In this document: piece after piece, positions 1 to 9,223 of the stretch
Layout of the letters: each line of letters begins with the position of its first letter
Position numbering within the stretch: position 1 is the stretch's first letter
Origin: Arenibacter algicola
GTDB taxonomy: Bacteria; Bacteroidota; Bacteroidia; Flavobacteriales; Flavobacteriaceae
Length of the DNA stretch: 64,000 nt
Reading direction: 5' to 3'
Assembly (NCBI RefSeq): GCF_000733925.1
Contig: NZ_JPOO01000001.1
Span: forward strand, 2,046,001 to 2,110,000
Program-made: the position numbers and the translations under genes
The notes under the pieces: generated by a model
What the model was told of the DNA's origin: nothing
Database searches by the model: none
Seen by the model: the letters and a program-made list of their open reading frames with translations, nothing else

Positions 1-310
1 GATTTTTATCATCTGCACAAGCCAATAGATTTCCTTGGTGGTCAAAGTAGAGTCCGTTAGATCTTCCAGAAGGCTCCATATATACCGATACGGCTTTCTC
101 CTTGTCAGACCACTTTATAATGCGGTCGTTGGGTTGGTCCGTAAAATATACATCCCCGTTGGGGGCTACTGCCGGTCCTTCGGTAAAAAAATAATCAGTG
201 GCAACCAAACGGACTTTAGCATCCTCGGCAATCAAAGGAGTCTGCAGTGATTTGCAGGACAAGGAGAACAAAATCGGTATTGTTAAAAATACATTTAAAA
301 CTTTTTTCAT
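1..310 (-). CDS. SMP-30/gluconolactonase-like lipoprotein, N-terminal part (cut by window edge)
   Basis: The ATG at 308-310 on the minus strand opens a frame that runs without a stop to the window edge, giving about 103 residues. It begins with a short hydrophobic signal and the lipobox-like LSCKS at residues 17-21, so the product is probably a lipoprotein. The following stretch, with FTEGPAVAPNGDVYFTD and then GRSNGLYFDHQGNLLACAD, is the start of the six-bladed propeller of the SMP-30/gluconolactonase/LRE family. These enzymes hydrolyse sugar lactones or related esters using a bound divalent metal. The exact substrate cannot be read from this fragment. The C-terminal two thirds lie outside the window. 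Confidence 0.8.
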   Translation of the reverse strand, partial: MKKVLNVFLTIPILFSLSCKSLQTPLIAEDAKVRLVATDYFFTEGPAVAPNGDVYFTDQPNDRIIKWSDKEKAVSVYMEPSGRSNGLYFDHQGNLLACADDKN

Positions 311-380
311 CTAATAAATTTTATTCTTAGAACTAATTGGGAATAATTATAGGTATGGGTTAAGGCCTATATTTTATCAA

Positions 381-1409
381 TCAATGTTGGTGTTCTTTTT
401 CATAGTGGGCCTTTAGAACGTCTTCCCCGTAATCATTGGTCAGATCCCTTACAACGGTGTGTACATGGTTGGCATCGTTTTGGGTGTTATCATATTCTAT
501 GAGTAAGCTAGGGCCTTGAATACGGAAGTAATGCCCTTTACCGGGATGTTGACTTCCGGCCCAGGCAAATTTTAAGTTGTCTATTCCCGCCTTATTTATT
601 TTGTCTCGAAATCCGGCGGCAAATCCATGTTCGTAATTATTGATGTACAGGTCCAGAAGTTCCATGAAAATCTTCTTTTGGTTTTGGGAAAGGTCCGTAT
701 ATGGTATTCCCAAAGACTCTAGTTGCTCTACCTTTCTTTTTGTTGTGGTGATGATATCATGTGGGGCAACATCTGTAAATACTACTGTTTTTAATTGTTC
801 CGGGGTCATGGAGTGAAGAAGGGAAAAACTTAATTGGGCTTCTTTTTTCAATACTTCCTTGCCCTTGTATTTGGTACTTCTTACAATGCCAGGGTTGGTC
901 CCAAAAAAAGTAGGGGTAGAGGAGCTTATGATACCTTCGGTAGAAGTAAAATTTAAGGAGAGGTGGTGTCCTTCAAATCGCCATCCCCAAGGTTGGTCCT
1001 TGGATGGATTGCCAAAAATACAAAAGTGATAATTTAAGGGGTCGCGCCTAGGCCTACCGTCAGGCATTTTATCGTTATCATCATTTTCAATAATTCTCAA
1101 TACTTTTTCCAGTTCCATAATTTCCTGGGACTTGCGAAAGCCTTCCTCACTCAAGGAAGCCCTTAATAGGTCGAGTGCTGCCTTTTTTTGAGTCTCATTA
1201 AAATCATGGAATGTGGCCCCTTCCCTTGGAATGGGTACGTAATTCATATTAAAGCGTTCTGAATCATCTAAAGTAAATAGTGTTTTGGCTTTTATCTCGT
1301 CGGACAAACTATTTAAAAATGTATTGGCCTTTTCCAGTACGTGCTGAGCTGGTAGAAGACCAACAAACATAAGGAGTAGGGACGAAGCGACTATTTTTTT
1401 CAGGGTCAT
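381..1409 (-). CDS. DUF3500 family exported protein
   Basis: The open frame reaches back to 1427, but the methionine at 1409 gives a cleaner signal peptide (MTLKKIVASS then a hydrophobic run ending LLPAQ), so I prefer that start; the mature protein is about 320 residues. The conserved DUF3500 core is visible around residues 146-160 of the longer frame (PWGWRFEGHHLSLNF). A later segment, KFAWAGSQHPGKGHYFRIQGP, and a His/Asn-rich end (NDANHVHTVVRD) are also typical. The family has no established biochemical function; its conserved His and Asp residues suggest metal binding, which is inference. It is the second of three minus-strand genes encoding exported proteins and follows the PD40 protein after 42-60 bp. 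Confidence 0.8.
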   Translation of the reverse strand: MTLKKIVASSLLLMFVGLLPAQHVLEKANTFLNSLSDEIKAKTLFTLDDSERFNMNYVPIPREGATFHDFNETQKKAALDLLRASLSEEGFRKSQEIMELEKVLRIIENDDNDKMPDGRPRRDPLNYHFCIFGNPSKDQPWGWRFEGHHLSLNFTSTEGIISSSTPTFFGTNPGIVRSTKYKGKEVLKKEAQLSFSLLHSMTPEQLKTVVFTDVAPHDIITTTKRKVEQLESLGIPYTDLSQNQKKIFMELLDLYINNYEHGFAAGFRDKINKAGIDNLKFAWAGSQHPGKGHYFRIQGPSLLIEYDNTQNDANHVHTVVRDLTNDYGEDVLKAHYEKEHQH

Positions 1410-1468
1410 TTTAATTTTTAAGCACATTTTTCGGTTTTTTGATTATTTCTGTTTCAACTGTATTAATA

Positions 1469-2959
1469 TTATTTTAGGCGATAGCTAACGAATGCCAAAC
1501 GGCTACTATCGGGTGACCAAGAAGGTACATTCATAGACCCTTGTCCACCAAATAATTTGGCAATTATCTTTGTTTCGTTGGTTTCAAGATTCAGTAATCG
1601 GAGCATGACGTCTTTGTTGGTGGGGTGCAAATTTGCGGGAACCTCGGGACCAAAAGATATATAGGCCAACCATTTGCCATCTGGAGAGGGGTGGGCAAAC
1701 CAATCGTTGTAATTATCCGTTGTAATTTGTTCCTGTTCGCTTCCATCTGGCTTCATGCGCCAGATCTGCATTGTCCCGCTACGGTCAGAATTAAAATAAA
1801 TGTATTTCCCGTCAGGCGAGTAATCGGGTCCGTCATCCAGGCCGGCTGCGGAAGTCAATCTGGTTTCCTCCCCTCCGGTAACGGGAATGGAGTAAACGTC
1901 ATAATTGCCATTTCGCGCTGCACAATAGGCCAAAGTTTTGCCATCTGGAGACCATCCATGCCAATAGGAGGGACCATTGGGCGTTATTTTTTTTGGTACT
2001 CCACCTTCAATGGGTAACGTATAGATCAAAGACTTTCCTGTTTCGGTCTGGTCACTTATGACCAACATCTTACCGTCAGGTGAAATGCCGTGGTCATTGT
2101 TTATTTTTTTCGCAAAGTCTGTCGGAATTAAACTGGGTTCGCCTCCTTCAACTGGTATTTGGTAAAGTAGTCCCATACTGTTATAGATCAATTTTTTTCC
2201 ATCGGTAGTCCAGTTTGGCGCATCCAAACGTTTTTGCGATTGGAGGATTACTTTTCTGTCCAGGGAGGCAATTGGAATAATTTCCAGAGTACTTTCCAAT
2301 GCTTTAATGGAATCAGGGATGGTTCGCAGTTTTTCTATGTGTACATTAGAGAATTTTGCGGTTTCCACGACTTCATTGTTATGGGAGCAAACGCCAAGGC
2401 CAATATAAAAAGGAGCTTTAAATGGCACTTTTATGGCCCCTCCAGAGGATTTTAATTCCCCATTCCCTGTGGATAAGGACATAAAGAGATAGTCGCCTAC
2501 CTTGTCGATCCGTGCTCTTTTGGGAAATTTAATATTGGACTGAAGCTCCCGGGTTATATCCCCATCTACTTCCCTGTATTGTATGGCAGCCATACCATCG
2601 CCATGAACGGCTACATCCGCATAAGCTGATCCGGGTTCCAGACTTTGGCGGATAATTAGACAGGCTTTTCGGTGTGGGTCCACACCTTTGCCCAACAACT
2701 CAATATCCGCTTCAATGGCAACATCTCCGGACATCTTTCTCCAAACATAATGCAGTTGGTCATTGTTGAACCACATATTTGTTCCACTTGCCGAAATAGT
2801 ATAAGTGCTGTCCAAAGGATCGAATTTTATAGAGCCTTTGTATTTTACTTCACCAATATCACCATGGCCTTGGAATACTCCCAAATCCTGTTGGACTCCC
2901 CATGCAAGGATAACCAAGCCAATCAAGGCCATAGGAAAAACAATTATTTTATTGGTCAT
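1469..2959 (-). CDS. TolB-like PD40 beta-propeller protein with N-terminal beta-sandwich domain
   Basis: The 496-residue product starts with a single hydrophobic segment (residues about 5-22, a signal peptide or anchor). Residues 30-210 look like a concanavalin-like/DUF1349-type beta sandwich. From about residue 235 to the end there are repeated WD40-like PD40 blades with the motif SPDGKxL (GISPDGKMLVISD, GWSPDGKTLAYCA, DYSPDGKYIYFNSD, HPSPDGKWLAYIS, SWSPDSSRLAFVS). Such propellers usually bind partners or act as the non-catalytic part of periplasmic or secreted enzymes; no catalytic domain is attached here. It may be co-transcribed with the DUF3500 gene downstream. Function unassigned. Confidence 0.8.
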   Translation of the reverse strand: MTNKIIVFPMALIGLVILAWGVQQDLGVFQGHGDIGEVKYKGSIKFDPLDSTYTISASGTNMWFNNDQLHYVWRKMSGDVAIEADIELLGKGVDPHRKACLIIRQSLEPGSAYADVAVHGDGMAAIQYREVDGDITRELQSNIKFPKRARIDKVGDYLFMSLSTGNGELKSSGGAIKVPFKAPFYIGLGVCSHNNEVVETAKFSNVHIEKLRTIPDSIKALESTLEIIPIASLDRKVILQSQKRLDAPNWTTDGKKLIYNSMGLLYQIPVEGGEPSLIPTDFAKKINNDHGISPDGKMLVISDQTETGKSLIYTLPIEGGVPKKITPNGPSYWHGWSPDGKTLAYCAARNGNYDVYSIPVTGGEETRLTSAAGLDDGPDYSPDGKYIYFNSDRSGTMQIWRMKPDGSEQEQITTDNYNDWFAHPSPDGKWLAYISFGPEVPANLHPTNKDVMLRLLNLETNETKIIAKLFGGQGSMNVPSWSPDSSRLAFVSYRLK

Positions 2960-3020
2960 AATAGTGTGGTGAGATATGCAAGGAAATAAAGTTAACTAAA
3001 AAACTCTAAACATACGACAG

Positions 3021-3048
3021 TTGAAACCATACGGTCTTTGTATTTTTG
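3021..3048 (+). promoter_or_regulatory. Putative Bacteroidetes-type promoter of mazG
   Basis: A TTG at 3021-3023 is followed after 17 bases by TATTTTTG (3041-3048), which matches the TAnnTTTG -7 box of Bacteroidetes promoters. The mazG ATG lies 17 bases downstream. The -33 match is only three bases. Confidence 0.4.
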
Positions 3049-3064
3049 TTGAAAAGTAAATTTT

Positions 3065-3838
3065 ATGAATTCTAGGGAATCCCAATTACAAGCCTTTGAT
3101 CGCCTTCTTACTATAATGGATGAATTAAGGGCACAATGTCCGTGGGACAAAAAGCAGACCATGCAAACACTACGGCATTTGACCATTGAGGAAACCTATG
3201 AATTGGGAGACGCAATTCTGGACAATGATTTGGAGGAAATTAAAAAGGAATTGGGCGATGTTCTGTTGCATATAGTTTTTTACGCTAAAATTGGAAGTGA
3301 AACAAAGCATTTTGATATAGCGGACGTTGCCAATGATATCTGTGAAAAGCTCATTAATAGACACCCGCATATTTATGGGGATGTAGTGGTAGAAAATGAA
3401 GAGGAGGTAAAGCAGAATTGGGAAAAAATAAAATTAAAGGAGGGTAAAATAAGTGTTTTGGAAGGTGTTCCCAATGGTTTACCGGCCCTTGTAAAGGCCA
3501 ACCGTATACAGGATAAGGTGGCAGGAGTAGGGTTCGACTGGGAAAAACCCGAGCAGGTATGGGAAAAAGTACAGGAAGAACTGGAAGAATTCCAAGATGA
3601 GGTTAAACAAGGAAATGCGGACGCCATGGAGTCCGAGTTTGGGGATGTTCTATTTTCTATGGTAAATTATGCCCGATTTTTAAATATTAATCCCGAAAAC
3701 GCCCTTGAGCGTACCAATAAGAAGTTTATTAAGCGATTTCAATATTTGGAAAACAAGGCCAAGGAACAGGGCAAAGCCTTAAAGGATATGACCCTATCTG
3801 AAATGGATGTTTTTTGGGAGGAAGCCAAAACCATTTAA
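3065..3838 (+). CDS. mazG: Nucleoside triphosphate pyrophosphohydrolase MazG
   Basis: MazG hydrolyses nucleoside triphosphates to monophosphates and pyrophosphate, removing non-canonical nucleotides in the cytoplasm. At 257 residues it has the usual two-domain length. The N-terminal domain has the CPWDKKQT signature (residues 25-32), the metal-binding EETYE (42-46) and ELGDVLLHIVFYAKI (62-76). The second domain has the corresponding E-E-x-x-E/D helix (EELEEFQDEV) and EFGDVLFSMVNYARF. It stands alone, divergent from the PD40 gene, and is convergent with the histidine kinase gene. Confidence 0.95.
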   Translation: MNSRESQLQAFDRLLTIMDELRAQCPWDKKQTMQTLRHLTIEETYELGDAILDNDLEEIKKELGDVLLHIVFYAKIGSETKHFDIADVANDICEKLINRHPHIYGDVVVENEEEVKQNWEKIKLKEGKISVLEGVPNGLPALVKANRIQDKVAGVGFDWEKPEQVWEKVQEELEEFQDEVKQGNADAMESEFGDVLFSMVNYARFLNINPENALERTNKKFIKRFQYLENKAKEQGKALKDMTLSEMDVFWEEAKTI

Positions 3839-3929
3839 ATTTCATGGACGGCTTACTCTGCCACTCGATAAATGGATCCGGTATTAGTAACCCAGTTTCG
3901 CCCCTACTAAATTTGAATTGTTGGTGCTA

Positions 3930-6536
3930 TTAGAATATTACAGTAAATGTGGTTCCTACCCCCACTTTACTAGAAGCCGAAATAGAACCTCCCATGGCTT
4001 CGATCTGTATTTTGGTCATATAAAGTCCAACCCCCTTAGCTTCGGGATGACTGTGGAATACCTTGTTGAGCCCAAATAATTTATGACCGTGCCTTTCCAT
4101 ATTTATACCCAATCCATTATCACTTATGCTCAATATTGTTTTACCATCTTCAATTTTGGATTCCACGTAAATTTCTGGAACCCTATCCTCGGATTTGTAT
4201 TTGATGGCATTGGAAATTAAATTAAGAAAAATGCTGTCAAGATATATATCATTATATATTACGGTAGCTGCATTTGAGAAATCACTTTTAATTATGGCCC
4301 CGGATTGGGATATCTGACTAGAGATGATTTCTTGGGTTTTGTTAAGTGTTTCTTCGAATGATAATTCCTGGGTTGCCTTGGTACTGTCATCCGTAGTCTG
4401 GATTACTTCAACCATAGTATTCAAGGTAGAAGAAAGGTGGTCTATTACGATTTCGAATTTTTCAAATAATTCACTGCGTTCCTGCTCACTTTTGGCTTCT
4501 TTGTAGAATCTGGATAAAGTTTGAAGGTTACCTACTGGCGATCTTAAATTGTGGGAAGTTATATGGGCAAAATCTGCCAATTGTCGGTTTTGGTTTTTTA
4601 GTTTTTGGGTTAAGGCTTCTAGATTTTCTTTCGTTTCAATTATTTTTTTACGATTGTACACCGTTTCGGTTATGTCCGTAGCAACCCCTAAGAACCCATT
4701 AATTTTTCCATTTTCGTCTTTAATTGCGGTGGTAATCAATTGTACGGGAAATTGTGAACCATCTTTCCGTATGTAGGTCCACTCCATGGATTCAAAACTA
4801 TCCCTCCTTGCATGTTCAACAAAAACATCGAAACCGCTGATCGTTATTCCAAAAAGATCTGATAGTACCTTTCCATGCTGTTCTACCTCTTCACGGAGAT
4901 GAATAATTTCCGGTGTTTTTTTACCGATCATTTCAGTGGCGGAATACTGCAACAAGGTCTCAGCTCCTTGGTTAAAATGGGTTATTATGCCATTCATATC
5001 TGTTCCAATTATAGAAATTGGACCTGCATCAAAAATGGCCCTTAATTCTTCATTGGCCTTGTTTAGGGCATTCTGCGAAACTTTTATATTGTTGATGTCA
5101 TGGAAAACACCGTAAAGTCTTACACATTGACCGTTGACCATTTCCGCCTGTCCAATGGCCCGTGCCCAACGGCTTTTTCCTTTGGCAGTTATCAATTCTA
5201 CTTCCACATCATAAGGGATTCCATTTTCAATAGCGTTGTTTACCACATTTTGAATCTTCTCCCTGCTTGGTCCTTCCTTGAAAAAGTTAATTGCAGTTTC
5301 AAGGTTTGGTTCATAATCATGTGGCACTTCATGTATTTCACAGGTTACAGTGCTCCAGATAATTTTGTTGTTAATAAGATCAACTTCCCAAGTTCCAATA
5401 CGGGCTACTTGGTTGGTTTTGTCCAAGATTTCCTCAATTCGGAGTTTTTCATTTTCCTTCTCTTTAAGGGCTGTGATGTCTAATGTATAAATTAGAAGTC
5501 CTCCTATTTTATTTGGGGAAATATACCAAGGCCTAATGTCAAAGCTAAGCCATTGCACCCTACCGTCGGGCCATCTAAATACTGTTTCATCCTCATGGTG
5601 AACGGAGCCGGAGAGGCACTTATTATGAATTTTTTTCCAATGTTCATCTATTTCTGGAAATACCTCATAAAGGGATTTTCCTATAATATCTTGATCAACC
5701 AGGTTGTAGTCGCTTCGCCATCTGTCCGATGCCGCTAGGAACCTCATCTCATCGTTAAACATGGCCATGGCGTTGGGTGCTTGGTCTATAAATATTTTAT
5801 TGTACTCCTCCTTAAGCTGCAAATCCGCTTGTAAGGTCTTTACTTGCTCCATTTTTTCCTGTATTGCCCTATTGGAATTTGCTAATTCCTCATTGGCAAG
5901 ATGGAGCGATTGGGATTTTTTTCTAAGTTTCTTTATTAGGGGCAATAAAAAGAAGGTAAATTGACCAATGATTACCAGAGCAACGATTATTGCGATGTAG
6001 TAAGTTATGCTGTAAAGATTGTTCAGGTTTTTTCCCGCTATGTTTTGATATTCCGATACTATATTGTCCGTACTGGTCAAAACAGAAGATTCCACTTCCT
6101 TTATGGTGTTGGTATTGATTTTCAGTACCTCAGGGTCCCATGGATTGTTTAGGATTTGAAGGGCAGCGTTCAATAATTCTGTGGTCTTGGGTTGCGCTGC
6201 AGCGAATAGGGAATCTATTTTTTCAGAATTCTTGACCTGTTTGTTGGCCAAAATAAGGAAGTCCTGATTGTTCTGCCATTCCGTGATTAAAGCGCTAAGA
6301 CTATCGAGATAAACTCTATTGGCTGTATCGCTCTGGTCCAAGCCAAAAGAAAACACCTGTTTAGATATACGTTGACTTAGCATACGTTGTTTTCCAGAAA
6401 TGTTGATGATGTTTACATCCGAAATTAGATTGTTGATCCTATTCTGGAAGAATAAGACCGCAGCAATTATTATTAGAACAATAGTGGCAATAAAAAGAAG
6501 GTATCTTTTTTTTGTAGACTTTTCGAGTTCTTCCAT
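3930..6536 (-). CDS. Membrane multi-PAS sensor histidine kinase
   Basis: An 868-residue sensor kinase. Two membrane segments (about residues 13-31 and 178-198) enclose a periplasmic helical domain containing NIINISGKQRMLSQRISKQV, the signature of the PilJ/type IV pili methyl-accepting N-terminal sensor. A coiled coil (about 200-245) leads to three PAS/PAC domains (about 248-360, 370-490 and 498-630). The dimerisation/phosphoacceptor region has SHNLRSPVGNL with the phospho-His near residue 660. The HATPase domain follows, with NLISNAIKYKS and SDNGLGI. No receiver domain or adjacent regulator is present. Its C-terminal half is clearly paralogous to the soluble kinase at 25478-28120. The ligand is unknown. 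Confidence 0.9.
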   Translation of the reverse strand: MEELEKSTKKRYLLFIATIVLIIIAAVLFFQNRINNLISDVNIINISGKQRMLSQRISKQVFSFGLDQSDTANRVYLDSLSALITEWQNNQDFLILANKQVKNSEKIDSLFAAAQPKTTELLNAALQILNNPWDPEVLKINTNTIKEVESSVLTSTDNIVSEYQNIAGKNLNNLYSITYYIAIIVALVIIGQFTFFLLPLIKKLRKKSQSLHLANEELANSNRAIQEKMEQVKTLQADLQLKEEYNKIFIDQAPNAMAMFNDEMRFLAASDRWRSDYNLVDQDIIGKSLYEVFPEIDEHWKKIHNKCLSGSVHHEDETVFRWPDGRVQWLSFDIRPWYISPNKIGGLLIYTLDITALKEKENEKLRIEEILDKTNQVARIGTWEVDLINNKIIWSTVTCEIHEVPHDYEPNLETAINFFKEGPSREKIQNVVNNAIENGIPYDVEVELITAKGKSRWARAIGQAEMVNGQCVRLYGVFHDINNIKVSQNALNKANEELRAIFDAGPISIIGTDMNGIITHFNQGAETLLQYSATEMIGKKTPEIIHLREEVEQHGKVLSDLFGITISGFDVFVEHARRDSFESMEWTYIRKDGSQFPVQLITTAIKDENGKINGFLGVATDITETVYNRKKIIETKENLEALTQKLKNQNRQLADFAHITSHNLRSPVGNLQTLSRFYKEAKSEQERSELFEKFEIVIDHLSSTLNTMVEVIQTTDDSTKATQELSFEETLNKTQEIISSQISQSGAIIKSDFSNAATVIYNDIYLDSIFLNLISNAIKYKSEDRVPEIYVESKIEDGKTILSISDNGLGINMERHGHKLFGLNKVFHSHPEAKGVGLYMTKIQIEAMGGSISASSKVGVGTTFTVIF

Positions 6537-6914
6537 TTTGGGGTTTTTGTATAACCTCTTGTAGGTCTATACAGGAAATGGCCTTAAGGAGTAGTAAAAC
6601 TCTTTCGCAAGTCGTATTAAAAACCTAACGATATACCCTATTTGCCCTATATTGACTGATATTTTTTAAATATAGGATATTTTTTTTGCATCTTAAAATA
6701 CTTTTCATGCACCCATTGTCAAAAATGTAAGGTTGGAAAATTAAAAATATAACAAAGTAGAAAAGGTGATTAATGTACTTTTATATATTTATGAATATAC
6801 CCCCAATTTACTTTCCTCCCAAACTGGTCGGTTTTGACAACGATGGTTTAAATTAGAAAAATCCTTAATCTAAAACCAAAGCTAACCCTTATATTTGCCC
6901 CTTCAAATTAAAGA
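6537..6914. other. Intergenic region between divergent genes
   Basis: An AT-rich stretch of about 380 bases between the kinase (minus) and the MATE gene (plus). I see no coding frame. It should hold both promoters; a TATATTTG box at 6890-6897 is the best candidate for the plus strand. Confidence 0.5.
6890..6897 (+). promoter_or_regulatory. Putative -7 promoter box of the MATE gene
   Basis: TATATTTG matches TAnnTTTG and ends 17 bases before the proposed GTG start. No good -33 TTTG is visible at the expected distance. Confidence 0.3.
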
Positions 6915-8306
6915 GTGTTGTTACATAAATATACAAAGGAGTTTCGTTACAATCTATCCCTTTCATTTCCCGTAATTCTAGGAATGCTAGGACATTCTTT
7001 CGTGCAGTTTGCGGACAATATTATGGTGGGGCAATTGGGTACTGCAGAATTGGCTGCGGTCTCCTTGGGCAACAGTTTTGTTTTTATAGCCATGTCCTTA
7101 GGGATAGGATTTTCTACGGCCATTACTCCTTTGGTGGCAGAGGCAGATGGGGCAGGCAATGTTGGGGATGGAAAAAGTGCTCTTAAACACGGTCTGTTAT
7201 TATGTACGCTAATGGGAATTTCCCTATTTGGGATAATTCTATTGGCCAAGCCGCTCATGTATCTTATGAAGCAACCTCCAGAAGTGGTGGAATTGGCAAT
7301 GCCATATTTGGACTTAGTAGCATTTTCTCTGGTTCCACTAATTATATTTCAGGCTTTTAAGCAGTTTTCTGAAGGATTGTCCCAGACCAAGTATCCCATG
7401 TATGCAACAGTAATTGCCAATTTTGTAAATATACTTTTGAACTATCTTCTAATTTTTGGTTCTTGGGGTTTTCCCAAAATGGGAATTGTGGGGGCAGCCT
7501 GGGGTACATTGATTTCTCGAATCATAATGGTCATTTTTCTATGGGTGTTACTCAAGAATAAAAAGAAATTCCACGATTATGTTACAGGATTCAATTTTGC
7601 AATTATAGAGAAAAAGGTCATGAAAAAAATCATAGACCTCGGTTTTCCCTCGGCCCTACAGATGTTTTTTGAAGTGGCTATTTTTACTGCTGCAGTTTGG
7701 TTAAGTGGTGTTTTGGGCAAGAATTCGCAAGCGGCCAACCAGATTGCGCTAAACCTTAGTAGTATGACCTTTATGGTAGGAATGGGGCTGGGTGTTGCGG
7801 CCATGATCCGTGTAGGAAACCAAAAAGGATTGATGGATTTTAAGGAATTAAGGCGTATTGCACAATCTATTTTTCTGCTCACCTTCATATTGGAAGTGGT
7901 TTTTGCTGTGTCTTTTGTTGTTTTGAACAACTTTCTACCAACAATTTATCTGGATCTTGGGGATGCTACCAATTTGGTAGATAACATGGAAGTAATCAAG
8001 ATTGCGGCAGAACTAATATTGGTTGCGGCCGTATTCCAAATTTCAGATGGTTTACAGGTTGTGGTATTGGGAGCGCTAAGGGGGCTTCAGGATGTTAGGA
8101 TTCCCACTATGATTACCTTTATCGCCTATTGGATAATAGGCTTTCCTATTAGTTTTTATCTGGGCCTTTATACGCCATTGGAGAGTACCGGGATATGGAT
8201 CGGCTTGTTGTCCGGTCTAACGGCATCTGCTATAATGTTGTATATTCGATTTAATTATTTGACCAAAAAATTAATTGCCCAAAAGGCTTTACTGGAGATT
8301 GATTGA
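6915..8306 (+). CDS. MATE family efflux transporter (NorM-like)
   Basis: The 463-residue polytopic membrane protein has about 12 hydrophobic segments. It has two MatE halves; the first contains FVQFADNIMVGQLGTAELAAVSLGNS (read here only as the VGxLGTxELAAxSLGNS signature of NorM-type pumps). These antiporters use Na+ or H+ gradients to export cationic drugs and dyes. The start is GTG at 6915 (TTG at 6918 is an alternative) because no ATG precedes the conserved N-terminus KEFRYNLSLSFPVILGML. It is probably transcribed alone, with a weak hairpin after the gene. Confidence 0.93.
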   Translation: MLLHKYTKEFRYNLSLSFPVILGMLGHSFVQFADNIMVGQLGTAELAAVSLGNSFVFIAMSLGIGFSTAITPLVAEADGAGNVGDGKSALKHGLLLCTLMGISLFGIILLAKPLMYLMKQPPEVVELAMPYLDLVAFSLVPLIIFQAFKQFSEGLSQTKYPMYATVIANFVNILLNYLLIFGSWGFPKMGIVGAAWGTLISRIIMVIFLWVLLKNKKKFHDYVTGFNFAIIEKKVMKKIIDLGFPSALQMFFEVAIFTAAVWLSGVLGKNSQAANQIALNLSSMTFMVGMGLGVAAMIRVGNQKGLMDFKELRRIAQSIFLLTFILEVVFAVSFVVLNNFLPTIYLDLGDATNLVDNMEVIKIAAELILVAAVFQISDGLQVVVLGALRGLQDVRIPTMITFIAYWIIGFPISFYLGLYTPLESTGIWIGLLSGLTASAIMLYIRFNYLTKKLIAQKALLEID

Positions 8307-8322
8307 TTTGAAAGCAAGTCGT

Positions 8323-8353
8323 TATCCCCGACCACGGAAAAGTTTTGGGGATA
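8323..8353 (+). terminator. Weak hairpin after the MATE gene
   Basis: TATCCCC (8323-8329) pairs with GGGGATA (8347-8353) over a 17-base loop. The following sequence is AT-rich but has no clean U-run, so it may be an inefficient terminator or merely a mark between transcripts. Confidence 0.3.
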
Positions 8354-8379
8354 TTGATATTTAAATAAAAAGTTGATTT

Positions 8380-8607
8380 ATGGAATTCCCAAAATTTTTA
8401 TTAGGCGACAATACGGATTACCCAACGGCCATTTTCGTGGTACACACCGAATACCCTAGATTTATAATCAATCTGGAGAACGATGAGGTAGAGTGGTTGG
8501 AGGATTTTACTCAGGAGGATGAAAAGGAGCTGGAGGCCGAAGCCGAAAATTTAATTGAACAAGCTACGGCTTTCTATGACCGGGAAATTTCCCGTTACGA
8601 AGATTAG
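8380..8607 (+). CDS. Small acidic conserved protein, 75 aa
   Basis: A 75-residue cytoplasmic protein with no signal peptide and a strongly acidic C-terminal half (WLEDFTQEDEKELEAEAENL). It sits three bases before the PAP2 gene, so the two are very likely co-transcribed. I recognise it only as a small protein of the type conserved in Flavobacteriaceae. The N-terminal part (residues 14-35) looks like beta strands followed by a C-terminal helix. No function can be proposed from the sequence. Confidence 0.75.
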   Translation: MEFPKFLLGDNTDYPTAIFVVHTEYPRFIINLENDEVEWLEDFTQEDEKELEAEAENLIEQATAFYDREISRYED

Positions 8608-8610
8608 CAT

Positions 8611-9180
8611 ATGTTGGACCAGCTGGTACATTACGACAAGGAATTGTTCTTGTTCCTGAATAACTTGGGCAGTGCCAAATGGGACGGTTTATGGCTTTTT
8701 ATGACCAATAAATGGAGTTCCATTCCCCTTTATGCCCTTTTAGCTTTTTTTGCCTTTAGGGCTTTTGGCCTAAAGCGACTTTTAATGACCCTTGTGGCTA
8801 TTGCAGTACTCATTTTGGTAACGGACCAATTGGCCAATTTTTTCAAGTATGGTGTACAGCGGTTGAGGCCCTGCCATGATAATGAGATAAACGGATTGAT
8901 GCGATTGGTGAAAAGTTCCTGTGGTGGAAAATTCGGCTATTTCTCCGCCCATGCCGCCAATTCCTTTGCCGTAGCCATTTTCTTTACTTTTTTATTACGA
9001 ACAAAGTATAAATATATTGGACTGTTTCTAATAGTGTGGGCATCAGTGGTCGCCTATAGCCGGATATATATAGGGGTCCATTTTCCGTTGGACGTGCTGA
9101 CAGGAACAATTATCGGTACTTTTTTGGGAGGATTATTTCTACAGCTTTTTTTAAAGGCCGTTTCCAAATACAATCCTTGA
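8611..9180 (+). CDS. PAP2 family membrane phosphatase
   Basis: A 189-residue integral membrane protein of the type 2 phosphatidic acid phosphatase superfamily. The three catalytic motifs are present: KYGVQRLRP (motif KxxxxxxRP), FSAHAANS (the PSGH-type motif, here with S-A-H, catalytic His retained) and SRIYIGVHFPLDVLTG (SRxxxxxHxxxD). Such enzymes remove phosphate from lipid phosphates, for example undecaprenyl pyrophosphate or phosphatidic acid, on the outer face of the cytoplasmic membrane. The lipid substrate is not determined. It follows the 75-aa gene directly. Confidence 0.92.
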   Translation: MLDQLVHYDKELFLFLNNLGSAKWDGLWLFMTNKWSSIPLYALLAFFAFRAFGLKRLLMTLVAIAVLILVTDQLANFFKYGVQRLRPCHDNEINGLMRLVKSSCGGKFGYFSAHAANSFAVAIFFTFLLRTKYKYIGLFLIVWASVVAYSRIYIGVHFPLDVLTGTIIGTFLGGLFLQLFLKAVSKYNP

Positions 9181-9223
9181 ACCCTGCCCCCATTTCTGTT
9201 TAGTTCAACGCTTAAGCCCCATC